The notes below the pieces were generated by a model. It had not been told where the DNA came from. It saw only the letters and a list, made by a program, of their open reading frames with translations, and did not search any database. The translations under genes were made by a program, and so were the position numbers. 64,000 nucleotides of DNA from positions 153,156-217,155 of the forward strand of contig JAUHYD010000008.1 in NCBI GenBank assembly GCA_030426665.1. The letters run 5' to 3'. This DNA comes from Bacteroidia bacterium. GTDB lineage: Bacteria; Bacteroidota; Bacteroidia; Chitinophagales; Chitinophagaceae. Positions 46,528-53,859 of this stretch are shown piece after piece (position 1 is the stretch's first letter; every line of letters starts with the position of its first letter).

Positions 46528-47190
46528 ATGAAACGAAGCATACTATCCGTACTGTTACTACTTTGCTGCAAATTTGTAATGGCTCAGGGTATGTTCGGGG
46601 CGCAAGCGGGTATCGGGTTTGCTACCGCTTACAAAGGCAAAATAACACCGGCATTTGAGGCGTACTATCTTTACCGTATCAATCACCGGCTGTATGCAGG
46701 AGGTGCCGTTTCGCTGCAACGCTACTCAATGAATAATGAATTGAATACAGGCAGCAGCATTTCTTACGGCGACGTTATCAGTATTTCCCAAAAGAGTTCC
46801 TACACATTTATATCACCCAAAATAGATTATGGCATCGGCTACCGCAAATACCTGCACGTACATCTCTCGTTCGGTATAGGCTTCTACTCCGGCGGCGGAC
46901 AGTGGAGCAACACCCACAGCCCCTACTGGACACCTCCGGGCGGCACTCCATATGGTGCAGATACTATTGCAGTGAACACTACTTACAACATCCCCAAGGT
47001 TATCAAACGCTTAGGCATCGGCATTTCAGAACGCATCCCGACGCGTGGCTACTGGAACATAATGCTATCGCAGGAGTTTGGGTATATGCCCGGCAATATC
47101 AGCAATAGCAACCCTGCTATGCAAACACATTACTTCTGTTTTCAGGTGGGAATTATGCACAAATACCCGATGGTATATGTAGAGTATTAG
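46528..47190 (+). CDS. Outer-membrane beta-barrel protein, paralog of the preceding gene
   Basis: The 220-residue product has a signal peptide (MKRSILSVLLLLCCKFVMAQ) followed by beta-strands. It shares with its neighbour GIGFATAY-like strands, a TFISPKIDYGIGYRKYLHVHL versus FIAPKFRYCAGRKQNIHIYL match, and a QEFGYMPG versus EDIGFIPG match near the end, at equivalent positions. The pair therefore arose by tandem duplication. Function is unknown. A hairpin follows the stop. Confidence 0.72.
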   Translation: MKRSILSVLLLLCCKFVMAQGMFGAQAGIGFATAYKGKITPAFEAYYLYRINHRLYAGGAVSLQRYSMNNELNTGSSISYGDVISISQKSSYTFISPKIDYGIGYRKYLHVHLSFGIGFYSGGGQWSNTHSPYWTPPGGTPYGADTIAVNTTYNIPKVIKRLGIGISERIPTRGYWNIMLSQEFGYMPGNISNSNPAMQTHYFCFQVGIMHKYPMVYVEY

Positions 47191-47192
47191 TG

Positions 47193-47208
47193 TCCGGCAT
47201 TTGCCGGA
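47193..47208 (+). terminator. Hairpin after the barrel-protein pair
   Basis: TCCGGC and GCCGGA (6 bp) pair around ATTT directly after the stop codon. There is no U-tract, so it could be a weak terminator or an mRNA-end stabiliser. Confidence 0.4.
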
Positions 47209-47376
47209 TAAAATGCCACTGTTTAGCGGAAGAAAACCGGAATTTCACCGTTCAAACACCATCAATAGTTGCGCAAACCCTTTACAGTGGCGCATCCTGC
47301 GTTTTACGCATATTTTCACTTTATAAATTAGGAATATCATGCAAGAAATTGCACTTTTGTGTAACAAATCAATTCA

Positions 47377-48243
47377 ATGTCATCATACCTGATAGCCGAT
47401 AGCGGGTCTACTAAAACAGACTGGTGTTTGCTCAGAAAGGGCTCAAGACCCGTTTACTACAAAACGCAGGGTATAAACCCTTACCTGCAAACTGCCGAAG
47501 CCATCGCTGCCATGCTACAGGAAGAATTGCCATGGTCTGCAAAAAAAATCAACCCTGACAATATCAGATTTTATGGGGCCGGCGCTTCAGCAGCAGCGCA
47601 GCAACGCAAATTGGCGGGTGTACTCAAAAAACACTTTGGCGCCAAAAATGTAAAAGTGCAAAGCGACCTTATGGCGGCATCTCAGGCCTTGTGTGGCGAC
47701 CAGAAAGGCATTGTTGCGATCTTGGGTACAGGAAGCTCCTCCTGCTACTACGATGGCAAAAAAATAAAAGAACAAAAACCATCTCTCGGATATATAGCCG
47801 GCGATGAGGGAAGCGGTAACTACATGGGTAAGCGATTGCTGCAATACTATGTGTATGGCACATTCGATGCAGAACTGAAGACCGGCTTCGAAATGCGCTT
47901 CGGGAAGGATATCACCGCTATTATTGACCGCCTGTACAGCGACCCGTTCCCTAACAGATACCTCGCATCTTTTGCTCCCATGCTCATAGACATGCGCGGA
48001 CACTATATGGCCGAAAATATCATTGAGGATTGTATCAACGACTTCTTTCACCATTGCATCCTGAAGTATCGCCAAAGCTGGAATATGCCGCTATACTTCA
48101 CCGGCTCTGTGGCACATAGCTTTAAAGATGTGATTGTAAATCTTTGCAATCAATACGAACTGGAATTAGGCAAAGTAGAAAAAAGCCCGATGGAAGGTCT
48201 GGTACGCTACTACAAGAGTATAATAGCAGAGGAAGCAGATTAA
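47377..48243 (+). CDS. BadF/BadG-type ATPase, N-acetylglucosamine-kinase-like
   Basis: The 288-residue protein has ASKHA-fold motifs: LIADSGSTKTDWCLL (phosphate-1 loop) at residues 5-19, AILGTGSSSCYYDG (phosphate-2) near residue 112 and YIAGDEGSGNYMGKRLL near 140. FTGSVAHSFKD (adenosine loop) comes near the end. Bacteroidota members are annotated as amino-sugar kinases, possibly salvaging GlcNAc from cell wall, but the substrate is not proven. Its end overlaps the convergent small gene by 4 bp. Confidence 0.85.
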   Translation: MSSYLIADSGSTKTDWCLLRKGSRPVYYKTQGINPYLQTAEAIAAMLQEELPWSAKKINPDNIRFYGAGASAAAQQRKLAGVLKKHFGAKNVKVQSDLMAASQALCGDQKGIVAILGTGSSSCYYDGKKIKEQKPSLGYIAGDEGSGNYMGKRLLQYYVYGTFDAELKTGFEMRFGKDITAIIDRLYSDPFPNRYLASFAPMLIDMRGHYMAENIIEDCINDFFHHCILKYRQSWNMPLYFTGSVAHSFKDVIVNLCNQYELELGKVEKSPMEGLVRYYKSIIAEEAD

Positions 48244-48452
48244 TCTCTGTGCGTCACCTGCCGCGCATAATGTGCAAACATGCCGGTATACAAAGCACAA
48301 CTCAGCAACAATAGCACGACAGATACCAATGTGTATCTATCCGCAATCATCAGCAACACAGTAGCCAGCATTACCACAAGGTAGACTACCCTGCCTAAGG
48401 CACTATTATGCACCTTCATTATCAGTGACCAAAATAGGTTAGACTCATTCAT
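48240..48452 (-). CDS. Small membrane protein with two helices
   Basis: From the ATG at 48452 the 70-residue product reads MNESNLFWSLIMKVHNSALG, then two hydrophobic stretches (VVYLVVMLATVLLMI and LVSVVLLLLSCALYTGMF) and a short basic tail. A longer frame (from 48602) would cross the repeat-rich region and has no coding character. No family is recognised. It is the last chromosomal-looking gene before the accessory region; the direct repeat begins 28 bp beyond its start codon. Confidence 0.6.
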   Translation of the reverse strand: MNESNLFWSLIMKVHNSALGRVVYLVVMLATVLLMIADRYTLVSVVLLLLSCALYTGMFAHYARQVTHRD

Positions 48453-48479
48453 AAATGGCTCACAAATATACTTAATTCC

Positions 48480-48497
48480 GCCATTGTTGGTGTTCCT
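48480..48497 (+). repeat. 18-bp direct repeat, copy 1 (candidate att core)
   Basis: GCCATTGTTGGTGTTCCT occurs here and, identically, at 49704-49721. Flanking bases differ on both sides, so the repeat is limited to the 18-bp core. It lies just upstream of the last chromosomal-looking gene. Confidence 0.6.
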
Positions 48498-48631
48498 TGA
48501 CTGGCGTGGGTTTGTAACCAGGCTAAAGCGTTGGCAAACCCGTGACATACATAGTCTAACCGATTTGCAACCTGAGTATTGGAACCTGATGCCACTGACC
48601 AAAAAATCCTATGGTTTCGCCATTCCACTAC

Positions 48632-48643
48632 TGTTGGTGTTCC
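48632..48643 (+). repeat. Partial third copy of the direct repeat
   Basis: TGTTGGTGTTCC repeats 12 bp of the 18-bp core, between copy 1 and the nuclease gene. It may be a relic att site or a chance match. Confidence 0.35.
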
Positions 48644-48666
48644 CCGTAGTAAAATATAATAGTTGA

Positions 48667-48690
48667 TTGGCGTTGTCTCCCGTACGCCAA
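48667..48690 (-). terminator. Hairpin downstream of the first nuclease gene
   Basis: TTGGCGT (48667-48673) and ACGCCAA (48684-48690) pair perfectly around a 10-nt loop, 32 bp past the stop of the minus-strand gene. The U-tract is poor. Confidence 0.4.
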
Positions 48691-48721
48691 ACTGTACTCC
48701 TTTCTACGCTTAGCAGGGAAG

Positions 48722-49645
48722 TTACGGACTGATTATCATCAACGGGACGACACTTCTCAAAATTTCCTCAAGTTTTTTTACGTTTTTCTGTGATTGCTCG
48801 ACGCCACTAATAAGTACTGCGAAAAAAATAAAATTGTCAAATTCCACATAGCCAGTATACTCTAATAAATTTGGCATCCCTCTGTCAAGCTTTCGCAATT
48901 TTACAGCAACTTTATGCCGTTTGATAGTTGGTATAAAAATAGACGTAGTCGCTACGTAGTGCGAAAGTGTTTCCGATAGCTGTACCGCTGAAAGATCTTC
49001 GATACAGCGAATCGCATCATCCTTACCCATGACATTTACATACATCCATTCTTTATGTTTTATGGCTGTTTTCAGAATTCGGCCACGCTGATAAAGTGTA
49101 GCAAGAAAATTGTCTCCATTGGATGGTTCAAGTACCCAGCCAAATGGAGCAGAAACAATTACGCCATGTTCCCCGCTAAATGGTATACCTCCAAAATTTT
49201 GCTGGCCAACTAATTCTTCGAAATTCAATACGTCTAACTCAATATCACCCGGGTCGTTATGGGCTCTATCGATTGCCGCTTTTGAGTAACCACATTGGGA
49301 AATTAAAATACCCCTGTGTGCTTCGCAATCGGACAGCATTCCTATAAATTCCTCCACGCCTTTGACGTCTACCTTTTTTTTAAAGTACTTACCATCAACG
49401 ACAAGCCGAATTCGACTCCCCGCGAAATAACCTTCAACCAGTATGTCGATTTGCCTCGATACCTTGGAATAACGACCATTCAATTTTGCATTTAGTGTAG
49501 TTTCCGACTCAGGATACTTTGATTTAAAGTGGTTGAATATTTCTTCTTCGTAATCTTTCCAAGTCATATACAAATTGTGTTTATCAAGATTTAGATTTTC
49601 TTTTTCCCACTTGCCATAGTCAAAAATAAAGGTAACAACACTCAC
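48722..49645 (-). CDS. Mrr-like restriction endonuclease (PD-(D/E)XK fold)
   Basis: The 307-residue product has a typical Mrr-like catalytic core. WKDYEEEIFNHF comes near residue 29, SRQIDILVEG with the catalytic Asp near 66, VVDGKYFKKKVDVKGVEEFIGML with the D-x-K pair near 88, and RGILISQCGYSKAA. The last ~150 residues are a domain I do not recognise. Such enzymes cut modified or foreign DNA. Some homologs start at an MTW codon; here an in-frame ATG at 49567 gives exactly MTWKDYEEE, so the true start may be there rather than 49645. The gene lies alone between the two 18-bp repeats. Confidence 0.75.
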   Translation of the reverse strand: MSVVTFIFDYGKWEKENLNLDKHNLYMTWKDYEEEIFNHFKSKYPESETTLNAKLNGRYSKVSRQIDILVEGYFAGSRIRLVVDGKYFKKKVDVKGVEEFIGMLSDCEAHRGILISQCGYSKAAIDRAHNDPGDIELDVLNFEELVGQQNFGGIPFSGEHGVIVSAPFGWVLEPSNGDNFLATLYQRGRILKTAIKHKEWMYVNVMGKDDAIRCIEDLSAVQLSETLSHYVATTSIFIPTIKRHKVAVKLRKLDRGMPNLLEYTGYVEFDNFIFFAVLISGVEQSQKNVKKLEEILRSVVPLMIISP

Positions 49646-49703
49646 TTACACACAGAAGTTCATTTAATATAAGTATTGAATGCAAATAGATGTTTTAGTG
49701 TCT

Positions 49704-49721
49704 GCCATTGTTGGTGTTCCT
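49704..49721 (+). repeat. 18-bp direct repeat, copy 2 (candidate attL of the mobilizable element)
   Basis: Identical to 48480-48497. It lies in a 230-bp stretch (49646-49875) that has no gene and also holds the 11-bp tandem repeat at 49805. Confidence 0.6.
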
Positions 49722-49804
49722 CGCTTATTTTATTATTTTGAATGATTCCTTTGAAATGCAACATGGTTAATGATTTCAGAATAAATGGAAAGGAATGTTT
49801 AATA

Positions 49805-49826
49805 CTTAGGTACAACTTAGGTACAA
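49805..49826 (+). repeat. Two tandem 11-bp repeats next to the direct repeat
   Basis: CTTAGGTACAA occurs twice head-to-tail, one DNA turn per unit. Pairs of short repeats near a recombination core often bind the N-terminal domain of tyrosine integrases (arm sites). That role is an inference from position only. Confidence 0.5.
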
Positions 49827-49875
49827 CAAAAGGTTCAATTTTATGACGAAGGTAAAACCTATGTTCTTTGCAAAA

Positions 49876-50604
49876 TCATTGTCTTTCGCTAAAATTAATG
49901 TTGCTAATAATATCAGCAATCGAGCTCACATTGTTGCCTTTCTTCCTTTGATCTTCAATTAGGTTAAGTCCTTTTAAGCGAATTTCTATTGCAGTTTTGG
50001 AAAGAGTAAAGTAGTTCATGAGCAATCGCAATGTTTCGGAATAATCCTGCTGATTGCATTGCTGGTCATCAACAAAAACCCTTCCTTTCCATGCCAACCC
50101 AAGTCTTTTTCGTATTTCAATCAGTTTTTTTATAAGTATATCTGTCGGCAACATTATCACACTCGCAAAATAATTAGCCTGCCACTCCATGAAATCAAAA
50201 TCGGTTTCCAATTGTCGTTTTTTTTGGAAAATCTGCTTATCGCAGTCTGTTATTTTGTCGTCTTCATTTTCCGATATGATAACTTTCCGATGTAATGCAA
50301 AGTGTCCAAGTTCATGTGCTAAAACAAAATTAAATTTTGTTGGTACTTTTTTTAAAGTACAGTCAACAAGTATCATTTTTTTGCTAGGGATATAACATCC
50401 TAGAATTCGAGACCCATCATTAGCATATCCCAAGTGAGCTGAATCATCGTAACCTAGTGAATAGTTAGTCAGGTTTTGCACTAATGCTTCAATCGGCGTA
50501 GCTCTAACAATGGAAAAATAATTGACGTCAAAATGCTGCAAGACTTTTATTGATATTGCATTCACTTCTTCTTTACTTAACCTTTTTAAGCCTTCAACTT
50601 TCAT
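49876..50604 (-). CDS. ImmA/IrrE-family metallo-endopeptidase
   Basis: The 242-residue protein has the zinc-protease motif HELGH (NFVLAHELGHFALH) near residue 97 and the downstream Glu segment FMEWQANYFASVIMLP near residue 140. This matches the ImmA/IrrE (DUF955) order. ImmA in Bacillus ICEBs1 cleaves a repressor to trigger element transfer, and IrrE-type proteins cleave repressors under stress. There is no N-terminal HTH here, so the repressor would be separate. It is divergent from a nuclease gene with a 62-bp spacer containing a perfect dyad. Confidence 0.85.
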   Translation of the reverse strand: MKVEGLKRLSKEEVNAISIKVLQHFDVNYFSIVRATPIEALVQNLTNYSLGYDDSAHLGYANDGSRILGCYIPSKKMILVDCTLKKVPTKFNFVLAHELGHFALHRKVIISENEDDKITDCDKQIFQKKRQLETDFDFMEWQANYFASVIMLPTDILIKKLIEIRKRLGLAWKGRVFVDDQQCNQQDYSETLRLLMNYFTLSKTAIEIRLKGLNLIEDQRKKGNNVSSIADIISNINFSERQ

Positions 50605-50635
50605 AAACAGAGCATAATAACCAAATCGTATATGT

Positions 50636-50650
50636 AAAGATACTATCTTT
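50636..50650. promoter_or_regulatory. 15-bp perfect dyad between divergent genes, overlapping a -7 box
   Basis: AAAGATA-C-TATCTTT is a perfect inverted repeat with a one-base centre. Its right arm overlaps TATCTTTG (50644-50651), a TAnnTTTG -7 box that would drive the nuclease gene at 50667. A dimeric regulator here could control both divergent genes. Confidence 0.55.
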
Positions 50651-50666
50651 GTGTTAAAAAATAAGA

Positions 50667-51281
50667 GTGAATCATTTATTAAGTACTACCAAAAAAGGGG
50701 ATGATTTTGAATTGCAAATGTTCGAAATGATTAATACTATGATTGTCGAAGAAAAGCTACCTATTAATTGTAAATACAGTAAAGTATATATGAAAAAGGC
50801 ATATTACTCTTCTAAAAGGCAGTCGAATATTATAGTTGACATATCAATTGAATGCACAATGCCAGAAGAGGAAAAACCCTCTACTTACGTAATGATTGAA
50901 TGTAAAAATTACTCACACGCAGTTCCTGTGAACGATGTCGAAGAGTTTTACGCTAAAACTCAGCAAATAACTGGTCTAGATGTTAAGGCAATTATGTTAG
51001 TAAGCACATCGCTACAGAAAGGTGCATTGAATTATGCACAATCTATGGGAATTCGAGTGATGAGAATACGACCTGGAGGAGAAAAGGAGGTATTGTCCTA
51101 TAGAAAAGAAAAACACACAATAAACAACAATACTAAAAACTATATCAACACGGTCTTGGCGTTGACCTCTATGAAAGAATATACAATCTTCGCTTCGTAT
51201 ATTGGTCTCGGTCCAGGCAAAGTATATTTTAGTTTATCTGAGATATTGCATGATGCAATTATGCCAAATATAATTGATTGA
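50667..51281 (+). CDS. PD-(D/E)XK nuclease-like protein
   Basis: The 204-residue product starts at GTG (50667). It has KKGDDFELQMFEMI, IVDISIEC (catalytic acid), YVMIECKNYSHAVPVNDVEEF with the E-x-K pair near residue 90, and IMLVSTSLQKGALNYAQSMGI. This is the Mrr-like nuclease core, different in detail from the 48722 enzyme. A C-terminal ~60 residues is unassigned. It faces the ImmA/IrrE gene across a dyad operator, which suggests joint control. It may be a defence nuclease or an element-maintenance factor. Confidence 0.7.
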   Translation: MNHLLSTTKKGDDFELQMFEMINTMIVEEKLPINCKYSKVYMKKAYYSSKRQSNIIVDISIECTMPEEEKPSTYVMIECKNYSHAVPVNDVEEFYAKTQQITGLDVKAIMLVSTSLQKGALNYAQSMGIRVMRIRPGGEKEVLSYRKEKHTINNNTKNYINTVLALTSMKEYTIFASYIGLGPGKVYFSLSEILHDAIMPNIID

Positions 51282-51344
51282 AATTTTATTAATAATGAAA
51301 GTCCAATTGGAGATTCAACGCACAAAGACTTTAACATAAAAAAT

Positions 51345-51614
51345 ATGGAAGTAATCTGCCTAGAAGACGATGCCTTTTACACGCTTATAGAGCAAGTTTT
51401 TGAGCGTATGAAAGATAAGGAGAAAGCCAAAGAAGATAAATGGGTTTCCGCAGAGGAAGCTATGCAAAAACTCCGTATATCCAGTAAAACAACACTTCAG
51501 AAGTTAAGAGACGAAGGGAAAATCAGATTTTCACAGCCAGAGAAAAAGCACATTTTATACGACTTGGCTTCCATATACAGTTACCTTGATAAACATGCAA
51601 AAGACACATTTTAG
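51345..51614 (+). CDS. Small helix-turn-helix protein (excisionase/MerR-like)
   Basis: The 89-residue product has a charged N-terminal helix, then WVSAEEAMQKLRISSKTTLQKLRDEGKIRF, an HTH_17-type winged helix as in excisionases and many mobile-element regulators, and LYDLASIYSYL at the end. Such proteins set the direction of integrase action or repress element genes. It starts 63 bp after the nuclease gene and is 2 bp from the next one. Confidence 0.75.
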   Translation: MEVICLEDDAFYTLIEQVFERMKDKEKAKEDKWVSAEEAMQKLRISSKTTLQKLRDEGKIRFSQPEKKHILYDLASIYSYLDKHAKDTF

Positions 51615-51616
51615 TT

Positions 51617-51856
51617 ATGAGTACACAAGAACAACAATACATAAGCGGCTTTAACCATGGTTACCTATTAACCAAACATCTACCAGATTTGGTAGCTAAA
51701 TTAGTAAAGCAGTTACAAGCAACAACCAATGACTATTTGTCAGGGTTCTTTTCAGGTAAAGAAGAATACGAGTTAGAAGCAAGCCGGAACGAGTTAAATG
51801 AGCTTGGGAATATCAGAAAAGGTGCGAATGATAAGGATCGGGAACAAGGTAGATAG
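51617..51856 (+). CDS. Small hypothetical protein of the mobilizable element
   Basis: This 79-residue protein begins 2 bp after the HTH gene, so it is co-transcribed. It contains YISGFNHGYLLTKHLPDL and YLSGFFSGKEEYE, two related SGF-x-x-G segments about 40 residues apart, and a charged tail. I do not recognise a family. Position before the mobilization region suggests a small regulatory or structural partner. Confidence 0.55.
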   Translation: MSTQEQQYISGFNHGYLLTKHLPDLVAKLVKQLQATTNDYLSGFFSGKEEYELEASRNELNELGNIRKGANDKDREQGR

Positions 51857-51909
51857 CTGACTAAAATAGGGGCTTTAAAACTACCCTAGTAGTACTCAAA
51901 ATAGGAGTT

Positions 51910-51988
51910 GCAAGATTGCATCTCGCCATGGCGATAGATAGTAATCTTCTCTATTTGCGAGATGCAATCTTGCGGGGAAGCGTCCCCG
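51910..51988. other. Compound inverted repeat, candidate oriT or processing site
   Basis: Perfect 17-bp arms GCAAGATTGCATCTCGC (51910-51926) and its complement (51957-51973) are separated by 30 bp. A 12-bp palindrome TCGCCATGGCGA (51923-51934) overlaps the left arm's end. A second hairpin CGGGGA-AGCG-TCCCCG (51973-51988) follows the right arm. It lies between the convergent HTH operon and the mob operon. No T-run follows either stem, so a simple terminator is less likely than a relaxase-recognised or recombinase-recognised structure. Confidence 0.6.
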
Positions 51989-52033
51989 AACCCCTCAAAT
52001 ACATTTACTTAAATTAGTGAATACGTAGAACGG

Positions 52034-53314
52034 TTACCGTTCTAACTCGTCTTGGCTATCACTACGGATAGCTGACATTTCTGCCACTTCGTTCTTTTCT
52101 AAGTTGTCGTTTTCTTTTTCTGTCTCTATACTTTCAGTGTCACCATCTGCTGAGGGCAGGGAACTATCAGGCTCAGAGTTCTCATTCTTAATAGTATCGT
52201 TGGGTTGGATTTCCTGTTTCTCGATAGCAGTTTCTTCCTTTTCAATTTCTACCATTTGTAGTTTTCCTCGACCGGCTCTTAATTCACGCAATTCGTTTAC
52301 AGCTTTATCATCTTTGGCTTTTTTATCATCTCGCTCTTGTAACGCTGCCATGTCTACACCAAGTCGTGAGAAACGAAACTTTAGTCCATTATCACTTTGA
52401 ACACCAGTAAGTACACCTGCTCTATAATACGCAGAGAACCCTTGCTCCTGTAGTAATGACAGGAAGTGTTCAGTTGAGGTAGCAGACCTTTGTGCCACGT
52501 CGGTACACTTTAAGAGAGTACTTTTTACATTAGCTCGCTCGTCGATTTTATATTCGTATTTCGCCCCCTTGCCTCTATTCTTACTTTTCCCATGTTCCGG
52601 CAAGCTGCATAGTTCAGGATATTGCTCCTTTTGATACCTATCCATCTCAACCTTTATGTAAGCAAAGACATCTTTAGAAATACGGCTGGATAATCCGTTA
52701 AGTGAGGTGCCAGATACTGCTGCATGGAGGTGGGTGTGTTCCTTGTCAACGTGTTTCGTAAAACAATACAGATTATTCTCACCACGGAGTTCAATATACT
52801 TTCGTGCCATGTCTGTAAGCATGGCATCTGTTAAGTGTTTTCCATCTTGGTTGTGCCATGAAAAAATCATGTGATTAATCAGCGTTTGGTCAACCCGCTT
52901 ATGCATCCTGTTCGCTTCGTTCTTTTCGAACTCTTTTGCCATTCCCTTAGCAGTCATTGAGGCTATGTTGTGCTTCAGGAGTAGCGTTGCTTTCTCTTCT
53001 TTCGGAATTTGCACCAGTGACTTGTTCACGAGGCATGTTTTAATAAACTCTTCTACTGTGCCAGGAAATGCTTTCATTTCAGCTAACAGCTTTGCATCTG
53101 TTGCCTCACTCATTAAATGCTTAATATCCTGTTTAGAGAACCTTAGTCCGGCAATATAGCAATGCTCTGTTTGGGAGAGGTGAGACAAGTACTGCTCAAA
53201 ACGAGACTTGTGGTTAGTCTTGGTATACTTCTTTTCCTTTAGGATATATTCCACCAACTGACCGATAGCACCGCTACCGCTCTTACTACTTCTGCTCAAT
53301 GATTTAATAATCAC
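52034..53314 (-). CDS. Mobilization relaxase (MobA/MobP-like)
   Basis: The 426-residue protein has the relaxase three-histidine metal motif HVDKEHTHLH at residues 188-197. Upstream is a nucleophile-region N-terminus (IKSLSRSSKSGSGAIGQLVEYILK), and the charged C-terminal tail is Glu/Lys-rich. Relaxases nick oriT and stay bound to the 5' end during transfer. Its gene starts 3 bp after the accessory-protein gene stop. There is no primase or helicase domain. The C-terminal ~80 residues (QPNDTIKNENSEPDS) appear disordered. Confidence 0.85.
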   Translation of the reverse strand: MIIKSLSRSSKSGSGAIGQLVEYILKEKKYTKTNHKSRFEQYLSHLSQTEHCYIAGLRFSKQDIKHLMSEATDAKLLAEMKAFPGTVEEFIKTCLVNKSLVQIPKEEKATLLLKHNIASMTAKGMAKEFEKNEANRMHKRVDQTLINHMIFSWHNQDGKHLTDAMLTDMARKYIELRGENNLYCFTKHVDKEHTHLHAAVSGTSLNGLSSRISKDVFAYIKVEMDRYQKEQYPELCSLPEHGKSKNRGKGAKYEYKIDERANVKSTLLKCTDVAQRSATSTEHFLSLLQEQGFSAYYRAGVLTGVQSDNGLKFRFSRLGVDMAALQERDDKKAKDDKAVNELRELRAGRGKLQMVEIEKEETAIEKQEIQPNDTIKNENSEPDSSLPSADGDTESIETEKENDNLEKNEVAEMSAIRSDSQDELER

Positions 53315-53317
53315 AGG

Positions 53318-53857
53318 CTATAGGTTTTGGAGTAGTTGTAACAACCTTTCCTTATACTCAGGCTCTTTATTGATTGCTTCGATAACAATGTCGTCCAGAC
53401 TCTTAGGGTTGTGTAATTGCGTTGTAACATTAGCTTCCAATTCAGACATCCGGTGCAGCAATTCAATACCTGCTTGGTAGGGAACATTGAGATTATCAAA
53501 AGCACTTTTTAATGACATGTAGTTCATTGCTAGCAGTTCTCTGACGGAGTTTACTACGTAGGCATCTGGAACTACGTATTGCTTCTGTATATAGGCAAGG
53601 CAGGAAGCCTTAATAAAGGCAGAAACGCTTTTCTTATGCTTCTTGGCAGTAGTAGATAAAACAGATAGTTCATTACCTGTAAACGAGATAGTGAATGACT
53701 TTTCGGTCTTTCGTTTATTCCGCCTCCAATTCGCCTTGTATTCCCTCCAATACTGCTCCCGAGCCTTGGCAATATCTTGCTCCGTACCATTCTCTAGTAC
53801 CTTAGTACTGAGTAGGTATGCATACAAGCCGCTATTTCGTTTTATTGCCCTTTTCAT
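53318..53857 (-). CDS. Relaxosome accessory protein (MobB/MobC-like)
   Basis: The 179-residue product is basic at the N-terminus (NWRRNKRKTEKSF). It has a segment FTGNELSVLSTTAKKHKKSVSAFIKASCL that looks like the ribbon-helix-helix DNA-binding part of mobilization accessory proteins, which help relaxases bind oriT. The C-terminal half is helical. It is located 3 bp before the relaxase gene and 2 bp after the coupling-protein gene, which supports the role. The exact family is not identified. Confidence 0.72.
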   Translation of the reverse strand: MKRAIKRNSGLYAYLLSTKVLENGTEQDIAKAREQYWREYKANWRRNKRKTEKSFTISFTGNELSVLSTTAKKHKKSVSAFIKASCLAYIQKQYVVPDAYVVNSVRELLAMNYMSLKSAFDNLNVPYQAGIELLHRMSELEANVTTQLHNPKSLDDIVIEAINKEPEYKERLLQLLQNL

Positions 53858-53859
53858 GG

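Noticed and set aside
48453..48602. N-terminal extension of the small membrane protein at 48240
   Set aside because: It passes through the att-like repeat region, has no coding character, and the internal ATG at 48452 gives a compact two-helix protein.
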